A stretch of DNA of 61,557 nt from an uncultured Eubacteriales bacterium (GTDB lineage Bacteria > Bacillota > Clostridia > HGM11514). The notes under the pieces were generated by a model that saw only the letters and a program-made list of their open reading frames with translations, was not told the DNA's origin and searched no databases. The position numbers and the translations under genes were made by a program. This document shows positions 23,690-32,238 of this stretch, piece after piece. The first letter of the stretch is position 1. Every line of letters starts with the position of its first letter. The stretch spans positions 1 to 61,557 of the forward strand of contig CABUMF010000010.1 of the NCBI GenBank assembly GCA_902492655.1. Direction: 5' to 3'.

Positions 23690-25118
23690 ATCCCATATTG
23701 CGGACGAATTTATCAACGATGCGGAAATACTTGAAACAATAAAGTATGCCGAGGAAAACAAGAATAATGTTCAGCTTATTGACAGTCTGCTTGAAAAGGC
23801 AAGACCGAAAATGGTCGGAAACGGCTATCATTGCGAAGGGCTTAATCATCGTGAGGCTTCGGTTCTTTTGGCTTGCGAAATTCCCGAAAAGATTGAGCAG
23901 ATGTTCAAGCTTGCCGAAGAAATCAAGCTGGCGTTTTACGGAAACCGTATTGTTATGTTTGCGCCTCTTTATCTTTCCAATTACTGTGTAAACGGCTGTG
24001 TGTACTGTCCGTATCATATGAAAAACAAGCACATAGCAAGGAAAAAGCTCACTCAGGAGGAAATTGAGCGTGAGGTTATTGCGCTTCAGGATATGGGACA
24101 TAAGCGTCTTGCGATTGAGTCCGGAGAAGATCCGGTTAATAATCCGATTGAGTATATTTTGGAGTCTATAAAGACAATCTACGGCGTAAAGCATAAAAAC
24201 GGTGCTATAAGGCGTGTAAATGTCAACATTGCCGCAACAACCGTAGAAAATTACAGAAAGCTTAAGGAAGCCGGTATCGGTACATACATTCTCTTTCAGG
24301 AAACCTATCATAAAAAGAGCTATCTTGAGCTTCATCCAACAGGACCAAAGCACGATTACAATTATCATACCGAGGCTATGGACAGAGCCATGGAAGGCGG
24401 TATTGATGATGTGGGCTTGGGAGTATTGTTCGGGCTTGAACTTTATAAGTATGAATTTGCGGGACTTTTAATGCACGCCGAGCATCTCGAGGCGGCATAC
24501 GGTGTTGGACCGCATACGATAAGCGTTCCCCGTGTTAAGAAGGCGGACGATATTGACCCGGATGTGTTTGACAACGGAATCAGCGATGAAATGTTTGAAA
24601 AGATTATTGCCTGCATAAGAATTGCTGTTCCTTATACGGGAATGATTATTTCAACAAGAGAGTCGCAGAAGGTACGAGAAAAAGCACTTCATATCGGCAT
24701 TTCGCAGATAAGCGGAGCGTCGAGAACCTCAGTTGGTGGCTATACCGAGGAGGAGCGTCCCCATGATTCCGAGCAGTTTGATGTTTCGGATCAAAGAACG
24801 CTTGATGAGGTTGTTAACTGGATGATGAAAATGGACTTTATTCCTTCATTCTGCACAGCGTGCTACAGAGAGGGAAGGACGGGTGACAGGTTTATGGCTT
24901 TGTGCAAAAACGGTCAGATACTTAATTGCTGTCATCCCAATGCGCTTATGACTTTGGCGGAATATCTTGTTGACTACGCAAGCGAGGAAACCAAAAAGCT
25001 CGGTTTTGAACTGATTGAAAAAGAACTTGAGAAGATACCAACCGACAAGGTTAAGAAAATCGCAAAAGAGCATATCGCCGATATAAAGGCTTCAAACAAA
25101 AGAGATTTCAGATTTTAG
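23670..25118 (+). CDS. hydG: [FeFe]-hydrogenase maturase HydG (radical SAM tyrosine lyase)
   Basis: 482 residues, the normal length. HydG splits tyrosine to p-cresol, CO and cyanide and delivers an Fe(CO)2(CN)Cys unit for the H-cluster. The N-terminal SAM cluster motif is CVNGCVYCPYHMKNKH (Cys at 106, 110 and 113). The barrel shows LAIESGEDPVNNPIEYILES and YILFQETYHKKSYLELHPTG. The auxiliary cluster in the C-terminal domain is bound by CTACYREGRTGDRFMALC and the following Cys residues (NCCHPNAL). It starts inside hydE and is followed by hydF after 11 bases. Confidence 0.96.
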   Translation: MAVYNPKSHIADEFINDAEILETIKYAEENKNNVQLIDSLLEKARPKMVGNGYHCEGLNHREASVLLACEIPEKIEQMFKLAEEIKLAFYGNRIVMFAPLYLSNYCVNGCVYCPYHMKNKHIARKKLTQEEIEREVIALQDMGHKRLAIESGEDPVNNPIEYILESIKTIYGVKHKNGAIRRVNVNIAATTVENYRKLKEAGIGTYILFQETYHKKSYLELHPTGPKHDYNYHTEAMDRAMEGGIDDVGLGVLFGLELYKYEFAGLLMHAEHLEAAYGVGPHTISVPRVKKADDIDPDVFDNGISDEMFEKIIACIRIAVPYTGMIISTRESQKVREKALHIGISQISGASRTSVGGYTEEERPHDSEQFDVSDQRTLDEVVNWMMKMDFIPSFCTACYREGRTGDRFMALCKNGQILNCCHPNALMTLAEYLVDYASEETKKLGFELIEKELEKIPTDKVKKIAKEHIADIKASNKRDFRF

Positions 25119-25129
25119 GATGTGGTTTT

Positions 25130-26311
25130 ATGAGTATGAACAGTCAGCCCTCGTCGGAAAGAACCCATATTGCTTTTTTCGGTCTGAGGAATGCAGGTAA
25201 GTCAAGCCTTGTAAATGCGGTTACGGGGCAGAATTTGTCCGTTGTTTCCGATGTTGCCGGCACAACAACAGACCCCGTTAAAAAAGCAATGGAAATACTT
25301 CCTCTCGGTCCGGTTGTGATTATTGATACCCCCGGTATCGACGACAGCGGAAAGCTTGGTGACGAAAGGGTAAAGCGTGCTCTTTCGGTGCTTTCCTCAG
25401 CCGATATTGCGGTTTTGGTTATTGATGCCGCCAAAGGCGTATCGGAGCTTGACCGGTACCTTATTTCGCAGTTTGAAAAAAGAAATATTCCGTATATCAA
25501 GGCGTTTAACAAAGCGGATTTGGTAAATGCCGTGCCCGATGAAAGCGAAAATGAGATTTATGTAAGTGCGACAGAAAACAAGAATATTTATGAGCTTAAA
25601 GAAATGATTGGCAGGAATGTGACACAGGACGAACGGGTTATTTGTCGGGATTTATTTGATCCCGGAGTTGTAGTAGTGCTTGTAACCCCGATTGATGCCG
25701 CGGCACCGAAAGGAAGGCTTATTTTGCCGCAACAGCAGGTGCTTCGTGATGTGTTGGACGGCGGCGGAATAGCGGTTGTCACAAAGGAAACCGAGCTTGA
25801 AGCGGTATTTTCCAAGCTTTCTGCCAAGCCTAAGCTTGTCATAACCGATTCTCAGGCATTTGAGTATGTCAACTCCGTTACTCCAAAGGATGTTTCCCTT
25901 ACCTCATTTTCAATTCTTTTTGCAAGATATAAGGGTGAGCTTTCCGTTGCAAAGATAGGCGCAAACACACTTGACAGCTTAACTGACGGCGATACGGTTC
26001 TTATTTCCGAAGGGTGTACCCACCATAGGCAATGCGGTGACATCGGTACGGTTAAACTTCCTGCGTGGATAAAAAAATATACCGGAAAGGATTTGAATTT
26101 TAAATTCACCTCGGGTGCTGAATTTCCGGAGGATTTGTCGGGAATTTCCCTGGTTGTACACTGCGGAGGCTGTATGCTTTCTCCGAGGGAGATGAAATCA
26201 AGAATTTCCGCTTGTCAAAGAGTTGGAGTTCCTATCACAAACTACGGCATTGCAATCGCAAAAATGCACGGAATTTTGGACAGGAGCTTGGATATTCTCG
26301 ATAAGCTTTAA
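25130..26311 (+). CDS. hydF: [FeFe]-hydrogenase maturation GTPase HydF
   Basis: 393 residues. HydF is the GTPase scaffold on which the diiron subcluster is assembled before transfer to apo-hydrogenase. The N-terminal G domain shows the P-loop GLRNAGKSSLVN, the DTPG switch IIDTPGIDDSG and the FNKADL base-recognition motif. After a dimerisation domain, the C-terminal Fe-S domain carries CTHHRQCGDIG and HCGGCM, the C-x-H ... H-C-x-x-C ligand set that is diagnostic. It closes the hyd operon before a bidirectional terminator. Confidence 0.95.
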   Translation: MSMNSQPSSERTHIAFFGLRNAGKSSLVNAVTGQNLSVVSDVAGTTTDPVKKAMEILPLGPVVIIDTPGIDDSGKLGDERVKRALSVLSSADIAVLVIDAAKGVSELDRYLISQFEKRNIPYIKAFNKADLVNAVPDESENEIYVSATENKNIYELKEMIGRNVTQDERVICRDLFDPGVVVVLVTPIDAAAPKGRLILPQQQVLRDVLDGGGIAVVTKETELEAVFSKLSAKPKLVITDSQAFEYVNSVTPKDVSLTSFSILFARYKGELSVAKIGANTLDSLTDGDTVLISEGCTHHRQCGDIGTVKLPAWIKKYTGKDLNFKFTSGAEFPEDLSGISLVVHCGGCMLSPREMKSRISACQRVGVPITNYGIAIAKMHGILDRSLDILDKL

Positions 26312-26322
26312 TAAAGAACAAG

Positions 26323-26359
26323 AAAAAAGGAACGGCTTTTTACGAAGTCGTTCCTTTTT
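26323..26359. terminator. Bidirectional terminator between hydF and the GGGtGRT gene
   Basis: AAAGGAACG and CGTTCCTTT form the stem around TTTTTACGAAGT, with an A run before and a T run after, so it works in both directions. Confidence 0.85.
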
Positions 26360-26372
26360 AATTCTTAAATAA

Positions 26373-27374
26373 TTATTTTGTCATTGCCTGCTGAATTGCA
26401 ACCGCAACCGCAACCGTTGCGCCAACCATCGGGTTGTTGCCCATACCGATAAGTCCCATCATTTCAACATGAGCCGGAACGGAGGAGGAGCCTGCAAACT
26501 GTGCATCGGAATGCATTCTTCCCATAGTATCTGTCATACCGTAGGAAGCAGGACCTGCTGCCATATTATCGGGGTGGAGTGTACGGCCTGTGCCGCCGCC
26601 GGATGCAACAGAGAAGTACTTTTTGCCCATTTCAACACATTCCTTTTTGTATGTGCCTGCAACGGGATGCTGGAATCTTGTGGGGTTGGTGGAGTTACCT
26701 GTGATTGAAACATCAACTCCTTCAAGATGCATGATAGCAACGCCCTCACGAACATCGTTTGCACCGTAGCAACGAACCTTAGAGCGTTCTCCGTCGGAAT
26801 AAGAAATTTCTTCAACTACCTTAACCTCGCCTGTTGCGTAGTCGAAATCGGTTTTGCAATATGTGAAGCCGTTAATTCTCGAAATAATTTGAGCGGCATC
26901 CTTTCCAAGACCGTTCAATATAACCTTAAGGGGTTCTTTTCTGATTTTATTTGCTGTCTTTGCGATACCGATTGCGCCTTCTGCAGCCGCAAAGGATTCG
27001 TGACCTGCCAGGAAAGCAAAGCACTTTGTTTTTTCTTCCAACAGCATAGCACCGAGATTACCGTGACCTAGACCAACCTTACGGTCATCGGCAACAGAAC
27101 CGGGAATACAGAATGCCTGCAAGCCTTCGCCGAGGCATTTTGCAGCTTCAACTGCGTCCTTTACGCCCTTCTTTATTGCGATAGCCGCACCGAGAGCATA
27201 AGCCCAGCCTGCATTTTCAAAACAAATGGGCTGAATTTCCTTAACCATTGTGTATGCGTCAACGCCTTTGTCAAGACCAATCTGACGAGCCTCTTCAATG
27301 TCTTTAATACCATACTTTTCGCAAACTGCGTTGATTTGATTTATTCTTCTTTCGTAGTTTTCAAATAAAGCCAT
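26373..27374 (-). CDS. GGGtGRT protein (hydrogenase-maturation-associated)
   Basis: 333 residues; start ATG 27374 preceded by AGGAGG. The name-giving motif is seen as ASGGGTGRTLHPDNMAAGPA. Other conserved parts are KCFAFLAGHESFAAAEGAIG, INGFTYCKTDFDYATGEV and a C-terminal GMGNNPMVGATVAVAVAI. The family is always encoded beside a NifU/IscU-like scaffold and near [FeFe]-hydrogenase maturation genes in Clostridia; its reaction is unknown. Here it is the second gene of a two-gene leftward operon (14-base gap) that converges on hydEGF, so the context fits fully. Confidence 0.92.
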   Translation of the reverse strand: MALFENYERRINQINAVCEKYGIKDIEEARQIGLDKGVDAYTMVKEIQPICFENAGWAYALGAAIAIKKGVKDAVEAAKCLGEGLQAFCIPGSVADDRKVGLGHGNLGAMLLEEKTKCFAFLAGHESFAAAEGAIGIAKTANKIRKEPLKVILNGLGKDAAQIISRINGFTYCKTDFDYATGEVKVVEEISYSDGERSKVRCYGANDVREGVAIMHLEGVDVSITGNSTNPTRFQHPVAGTYKKECVEMGKKYFSVASGGGTGRTLHPDNMAAGPASYGMTDTMGRMHSDAQFAGSSSVPAHVEMMGLIGMGNNPMVGATVAVAVAIQQAMTK

Positions 27375-27388
27375 TTACCGCACCTCCT

Positions 27389-28081
27389 TTACTCATTACG
27401 AGGGTCAATAACCTTGACCGCATCGTCAAATCTGCCGTATCTGCCGGTTGCCTTTTTAAGTGCTTCGTCGGCAGGAGTGCCTTTTCTTATCATTTCCATC
27501 ATTCTGCCGAGCTGAACAAACTCGTAGCCGATGATGAGGTCATCTTTATCAAGAGCAATGTGTGTAACATAGCCTTCTGCCATTTCAAGGTATCTGCTGC
27601 CCTTTTCGAGGGTACCGTACATTGTGCCGACCTGGCTTCTGAGGCCTTTTCCCAGATCCTCAAGTCCTGCGCCGATTGCAAGCCCGTCCTCAGAGAAAGC
27701 GGACTGGGTTCTTCCGTAAACAATCTGAAGGAAGAGCTCACGCATTGCGGTATTGATAGCGTCACACACAAGGTCTGTGTTGAGAGCTTCAAGTATTGTT
27801 TTGCCGGGGAGAATTTCAGACGCCATTGCGGCAGAATGAGTCATACCCGAGCATCCTATTGTTTCAACAAGGGCTTCCTGGATGATTCCGCCCTTTACAT
27901 TAAGCGTAAGCTTGCATGCGCCCTGCTGAGGAGCACACCAGCCGACACCGTGTGTAAATCCGTTAATGTCTTTGATTTCGGTCGCCTTTGTCCACTGCGC
28001 TTCCTGCGGGATCGGCGCAGGACCGTGGTTTGCACCCTTTGCGACCTTGCACATTTGCTGAACTTCATGTGTATAAGTCAT
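27389..28081 (-). CDS. Iron-sulfur cluster assembly scaffold protein (NifU/IscU-like)
   Basis: 230 residues from ATG 28081, which has AAAGGAG at the right distance; an in-frame codon at 28099 overlaps that site. The IscU fold carries three candidate cluster Cys: GWCAPQQGACKLTL, VETIGCSGMTHSAA and LVCDAINTAMREL. The C-terminus (LDKDDLIIGYEFVQLGRMME) is an extension typical of the subfamily encoded with GGGtGRT proteins. It probably supplies an Fe-S or diiron precursor for hydrogenase maturation. It is first in the operon, behind a promoter with a palindromic operator. Confidence 0.88.
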   Translation of the reverse strand: MTYTHEVQQMCKVAKGANHGPAPIPQEAQWTKATEIKDINGFTHGVGWCAPQQGACKLTLNVKGGIIQEALVETIGCSGMTHSAAMASEILPGKTILEALNTDLVCDAINTAMRELFLQIVYGRTQSAFSEDGLAIGAGLEDLGKGLRSQVGTMYGTLEKGSRYLEMAEGYVTHIALDKDDLIIGYEFVQLGRMMEMIRKGTPADEALKKATGRYGRFDDAVKVIDPRNE

Positions 28082-28137
28082 TTTATAGTCTCCTTTCAAT
28101 ATTTGGTATTTGCTACCTAAAATACAGACTTGTTAAT

Positions 28138-28166
28138 ATTATAACATTTTGACACAAAAGTGTCAA
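28138..28166 (-). promoter_or_regulatory. Promoter with overlapping 18-bp palindrome (possible redox operator)
   Basis: On the minus strand TTGACA (28161-28166) and TATAAT (28138-28143) are 17 bases apart. The -35 box is one arm of the palindrome TTGACAC-N4-GTGTCAA (28149-28166). Its 7-4-7 layout is that of Rex operators (TTGTTAA-N4-TTAACAA), though the inner bases differ, so a Rex- or CRP/FNR-type redox regulator is possible. Confidence 0.75.
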
Positions 28167-28277
28167 TACGGTCAAATAATTTTTTACTCTTAAGCTAATA
28201 TTTTATTTCAAATTTGCTGATTTTATGCTCATTTTAACAAAAAATATTAAAAATAAATGAATTTAATGTAAAATTAC

Positions 28278-28306
28278 TTGCAAAATTAATAGATTTGTTG
28301 TATAAT
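28278..28306 (+). promoter_or_regulatory. Promoter of the PucR-like gene and probably ftsEX
   Basis: TTGCAA (28278-28283) and TATAAT (28301-28306) are 17 bases apart, 54 bases before the start codon. Confidence 0.75.
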
Positions 28307-28359
28307 ATTTTATTGTACAGTACCATGCAGTTAAAATAATTAAAAAAGGTGGTTTTACG

Positions 28360-29448
28360 ATGCCTTCAATGAATCCGTATCAGAATCTTATAGTAAGAAT
28401 GAAAGATGTGGTAGGCAGACAAATCGGTCTGCTTGACGAGCTTTTGAATGTCTGCGCCTGCTCGGATGAAAATATTATGAATTCTGTTTTTGAACCGGCT
28501 GACGGCATTATCGGCAATCCTCCGGGATTTTATGTTCACGCAGGGTATACCTTCAATGTTATCGGAAGCCGCGGAAAGCTTGACAACATTGTTTTTGTGG
28601 AGGGTGAGGACGAGCTTGCAAGAACCTACAGCTCGATGATCGGCGTAAGCATATCAGGTCTTAAGCAGATTTACGATGCAAAGTACGATAAGTCAAACTT
28701 CATAAAGAATGTTATTTTGGACAATGTTCTGCGCGGCGATATTCATCTTCGTGTAAAGGAGCTCAAAATTGATCCCGATGCAAGAAGAATTGCCGTTCTT
28801 TTCCGTGTGGTTGACGGGGAGGATGTTCAGATTTTCGAGCTTGTCCGCAATATGTTCCCGGACAATGATTCGGACTTCCTTGTAAGCATAAACGAAACCG
28901 ATATTGTTCTTATCAAAGAGGTGGGCAACGATTTTAATTCCAAGGATATAGAGAAGCTTGCAAAGGATGTTGTGGACACAATAGGCGTTGAAGCTTATGT
29001 AAAGATCAATGCCGGCATAGGTACCGTTGCCGAAAACATAAAGGAGCTTGCCCGTTCCTTCAAGGAAGCTCAGGTAGCTCTCGAGGTCGGCAAGGTTTTC
29101 GATACCGAAAAGAGTATTGTAAGCTATGATAATCTCGGTATCGGCAGACTTATTTATCACCTTCCTACAAGGCTTTGCGAAATGTTCCTTAATGAAATAT
29201 TCAAAAAGGAATCAATCGAGGTTTTGGATCAGGAAACAATTATTACAATTCAGAAGTTCTTCGAGAACAATCTTAATGTCAGTGAAACTTCGAGAAAGCT
29301 TTATGTTCACAGAAACACACTTGTTTACAGACTTGATAAGATACATAAGCTTACAGGGCTTGATTTGAGAAATTTTGATGATGCAATCGTTTTCAAGGTT
29401 GCAATGATGGTTAAGAAATACCTTGTTTCAAACCCTGTTAAAATTTAA
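28360..29448 (+). CDS. PucR/CdaR-type transcriptional regulator
   Basis: 362 residues, AAGGTGG ribosome site. The C-terminal 60 residues are the PucR helix-turn-helix: FFENNLNVSETSRKLYVHRN, TLVYRLDKIHKLTGLDLRNF. The central part (KINAGIGTVAENIKELARSF, EAQVALEVGK) is the GGDEF-like domain of the CdaR family. The first 120 residues form an unidentified sensor with no membrane helix. It is the first gene of the row leading into ftsE (about 15-base gap), an arrangement that could link division or cell-wall remodelling to a metabolic or envelope signal; the ligand is unknown. Confidence 0.85.
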   Translation: MPSMNPYQNLIVRMKDVVGRQIGLLDELLNVCACSDENIMNSVFEPADGIIGNPPGFYVHAGYTFNVIGSRGKLDNIVFVEGEDELARTYSSMIGVSISGLKQIYDAKYDKSNFIKNVILDNVLRGDIHLRVKELKIDPDARRIAVLFRVVDGEDVQIFELVRNMFPDNDSDFLVSINETDIVLIKEVGNDFNSKDIEKLAKDVVDTIGVEAYVKINAGIGTVAENIKELARSFKEAQVALEVGKVFDTEKSIVSYDNLGIGRLIYHLPTRLCEMFLNEIFKKESIEVLDQETIITIQKFFENNLNVSETSRKLYVHRNTLVYRLDKIHKLTGLDLRNFDDAIVFKVAMMVKKYLVSNPVKI

Positions 29449-29463
29449 TAGAGGTGTATGCAG

Positions 29464-30156
29464 TTGATTACATTTTCCAATGTTACAAAAAAATACGATA
29501 ACGGAACGCTGGCTCTCGATAATGTTTCTTTTCATGTTGATCGGGGCGAATTTGCTTTTATTATCGGACGCTCCGGTGCGGGTAAGTCCACGCTTACAAA
29601 GCTTATTACCTGCGAGGAAAGACCTACTGCCGGCAATATTATAGTTAACAGACTCCACATAGAAAAGCTCCCGAAATCAAAAATTCCTTATCTCAGAAGA
29701 AGCATAGGAATGGTTTTTCAGGATTTCAGACTTCTTCCGAACAAGACGGTTAAGGAAAATGTTGCTTTTGCTATGGAGGTTATAGGTGCTTCGCCGAGGG
29801 ATATAAGGCGTACGGTTCCGACTCTTTTGGCTATGGTAGGGCTTGCTCAAAAGGTTAATTGCTATCCCAATGAGCTTTCCGGCGGCGAGCAGCAAAGGGT
29901 TGCAATGGCGCGCGCTCTTGCAAACAATCCTCCGGTTCTTATTGCCGATGAGCCTACGGGTAACCTTGACCCTCAGAATTCGGTTGAAATTATGCAGCTT
30001 CTTGAAGAAATCAACCGTCACGGTACAACCGTGCTCGTTGTTACCCATGACCGTGATATGGTTAACACCTTCAAAAAGCGTGTTATCACCTTAGATAACG
30101 GTTCGCTCCTAAATGACGAACAGAGAGGAGAATATTATGAAGCTCCGGTCTTTTAA
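29464..30156 (+). CDS. ftsE: Cell-division ABC transporter ATPase FtsE
   Basis: 230 residues. I prefer TTG 29464 (GAGGTG eight bases upstream; the protein then starts M-ITFSNVTKKY as in other FtsE), because the ATG at 29458 is only two or three bases from that site. Walker A is GRSGAGKST, the Q-loop lies in IGMVFQDFRLLPNKTVKENV, the signature is LSGGEQQRVAMARAL, Walker B VLIADEPTGNLDP and the H-loop VVTHD. With FtsX it forms the division-ring complex that turns on peptidoglycan hydrolases outside the cell; the M23 protein encoded two genes on is the natural partner. Its stop overlaps ftsX by 20 bases. Confidence 0.95.
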   Translation: MITFSNVTKKYDNGTLALDNVSFHVDRGEFAFIIGRSGAGKSTLTKLITCEERPTAGNIIVNRLHIEKLPKSKIPYLRRSIGMVFQDFRLLPNKTVKENVAFAMEVIGASPRDIRRTVPTLLAMVGLAQKVNCYPNELSGGEQQRVAMARALANNPPVLIADEPTGNLDPQNSVEIMQLLEEINRHGTTVLVVTHDRDMVNTFKKRVITLDNGSLLNDEQRGEYYEAPVF

Positions 30157-31036
30157 GTATTTTATTTCGGAAGGATTTAAAAGCATAAGAATTAACTGGG
30201 TTATGAGCCTAGCGTCTATCGTTACGGTTACCTTCAGCTTGATGATTTTCTGCCTGTTTTTGATTGTAACCACCAATGTAAACCATGTTGTGGATCAGTT
30301 GAAAGACGAGTATCAGCTTCTTGTCATTGTTGACGAGAATGCAACTGCCGACCGTACCGAGCAAATCGGGAACGAAATTTCGGAAATAAGCGGTGTTGGC
30401 ACGGTTGAATTTGAAAGCAAGCAGGAAGCTCTTGAAAAAATGAAGAATAACTTCGAGGATCAGGAAATTTTCGAGGGACTTGAATACGATAACCCTTTGA
30501 GAGATAAATATAAGGTTTCTATCGAGGATTTGAGCAACAGAAACGAAATCGAAACCGTAATAAAGGGTGTTGACGGCGTATCGGAAATCAAAAGCAGCGT
30601 TGAAACAGCAGAAACTCTTGTTAAGGTTACAAAGTATGTTAACTGGATAAGTATCTGGATTTATATTCTGCTCATGATAGTTTCCGTTACCATTATTACA
30701 AATACCATAAGACTTGCGGTTTATTCACGCAGAAAAGAAATAAATATTATGAAATTTATCGGTGCAACAAACTGGTTTATCCGTTGGCCTTTCTTGGTTG
30801 AGGGAATAATCATAGGCATCATTGCATCCGTGATTACCATTGCGGTTGCATGGCCTACATACAATTATTTTGCACAAACCGTAATAAATATCTTTAAAAA
30901 TTCGGGTGCCACAATGTTCAGACCGAAGCCTGTGGGAGAGGTTGCGCTTCTTCTTGCAGCCAGCTCCGCCGGACTTGGAATACTGAGCGGTGTAATCGGA
31001 AGCTTGATTTCTGTAAGAAAGCATCTGAATGTTTAG
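30137..31036 (+). CDS. ftsX: Cell-division protein FtsX (permease subunit)
   Basis: 299 residues from ATG 30137 (GAGGAG upstream, MKLRSFKYFISEGFKSIRIN start typical of the family). Topology fits FtsX: one helix (MSLASIVTVTFSLMIFCLFL), a 130-residue extracellular domain, then three helices (IWIYILLMIVSVTIITNTI, FLVEGIIIGIIASVITIAVA, ALLLAASSAGLGILSGVIGS). The conserved cytoplasmic stretch RLAVYSRRKEINIMKFIGAT is present. It partners FtsE and transmits ATP hydrolysis to a periseptal amidase or endopeptidase. Confidence 0.95.
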   Translation: MKLRSFKYFISEGFKSIRINWVMSLASIVTVTFSLMIFCLFLIVTTNVNHVVDQLKDEYQLLVIVDENATADRTEQIGNEISEISGVGTVEFESKQEALEKMKNNFEDQEIFEGLEYDNPLRDKYKVSIEDLSNRNEIETVIKGVDGVSEIKSSVETAETLVKVTKYVNWISIWIYILLMIVSVTIITNTIRLAVYSRRKEINIMKFIGATNWFIRWPFLVEGIIIGIIASVITIAVAWPTYNYFAQTVINIFKNSGATMFRPKPVGEVALLLAASSAGLGILSGVIGSLISVRKHLNV

Positions 31037-31051
31037 TGGGGTTAGATACAA

Positions 31052-32218
31052 ATGAAGAAAAGAACATTAAGGATAATTTCGATAGCCATAGCGGTGGTGA
31101 TGCTGTTTTTTGCATTATCTTCAAGTATTTACTATGTATTTGCGGAGACGGATCAAGAAATTATAAAAAAATCAAAGCAGGAGCAGGAGGAAGCTCAAAG
31201 AGCCATTGACGAAAAGAATAATGAAAAATTTCAGGCTTTGGATGTGCTTAACGAGCTTACCGAGCAGATTGACGCAATGCAGGTTGACATTGATGAATTG
31301 TCTGCAACCCTGGATAACTACAATAAAGAAATAGACATACTCAATCAGGAAATTGATGACGCAACGGAGAGAATTAACGTTCAGGACGATCTCATCCGCA
31401 AGAGGCTCAGGGTTATGGACGAAAACGGAAATATCGGTGTTTTGGATATTCTCCTCAGCGCATCGAGCTTTTCGGATCTTCTTGACAGAATAGATGCTGT
31501 CCGCACAATTACGCGCTATGACCAGTCTATTCTTAAGGGATACAAGGACGCTAAAAAGACCGTTGAGGAAAAAAAGTCGGAGCTTGAAGAAAAAATGCAA
31601 AAGGTTTCACAGGCATCGGATGAGCTTAACGCCAAGCAGGATGAACTTCGTGCAAAACAGAATGAAAAGCAGTCCGAGGTTGACAGATTAAGCGACCTTA
31701 TTGCCCAGTATGAAGCTAATCTTGCCGCTTCCAAAAAGGCTGAAGAAGAAGCTAACGAGAGAATAAGACAGGCCGCTGCCGAGGTTTCTCATATTACTGC
31801 ATCATATAACTTTACAAGCGGTGCTCTTAACTATCCGTTTGCAGGGCATTATCCTGTTACATCTCCTTTTGGCGGAAGATTAAGCCCGATTTCGGGTAAA
31901 TGGGAAGGTCACAGCGGTGTTGACATCGGCGCTCCATACGGCACGCCTATTTTGGCATCTTCTGACGGTGTTGTTATTACCGCGGGATTTAATACCGGTG
32001 GCTACGGCAATTATGTTGTAATAGATCACGGCGGCGGTATATATACTTTATACGGACACGCAAGCTCTCTCAGTGTGTCATCAGGTCAGGTTGTTTCGGC
32101 GGGACAGCAGATTGCAAATGTAGGAAGTACGGGTTGGTCAACAGGTCCGCATCTTCATTTTGAGGTTCGTGTTAACGGAACCTGTGTAGATCCGTCAGGC
32201 TATGTTCCGGTTTATTGA
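31052..32218 (+). CDS. Peptidoglycan DD-endopeptidase, M23 family with coiled coil (EnvC/PcsB-like)
   Basis: 388 residues. Residues 8-30 are a signal peptide or anchor (IAIAVVMLFFALSSSIYYVF). Residues about 35-245 form a long coiled coil (KQEQEEAQRAIDEKNNEKFQ, MQVDIDELSATLDNYNKEID, KKSELEEKMQKVSQASDELN). The C-terminal LytM domain has the zinc ligands in HSGVDIGAPYGTP (H-x3-D) and GPHLHFEVRVNG (H-x-H) and the usual GGYGNYVVIDHGGGIYTLYG. Proteins of this build are activated by FtsEX through the coiled coil and split septal peptidoglycan. The position 15 bases after ftsX supports exactly that role. Confidence 0.93.
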   Translation: MKKRTLRIISIAIAVVMLFFALSSSIYYVFAETDQEIIKKSKQEQEEAQRAIDEKNNEKFQALDVLNELTEQIDAMQVDIDELSATLDNYNKEIDILNQEIDDATERINVQDDLIRKRLRVMDENGNIGVLDILLSASSFSDLLDRIDAVRTITRYDQSILKGYKDAKKTVEEKKSELEEKMQKVSQASDELNAKQDELRAKQNEKQSEVDRLSDLIAQYEANLAASKKAEEEANERIRQAAAEVSHITASYNFTSGALNYPFAGHYPVTSPFGGRLSPISGKWEGHSGVDIGAPYGTPILASSDGVVITAGFNTGGYGNYVVIDHGGGIYTLYGHASSLSVSSGQVVSAGQQIANVGSTGWSTGPHLHFEVRVNGTCVDPSGYVPVY

Positions 32219-32238
32219 TTCCCCTTGGAGGTGCGATT

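Noticed and set aside
28693..29160. 155-codon antisense frame in the PucR-like gene
   Set aside because: No start signal; hydrophobic residues scattered as expected for an antisense shadow.
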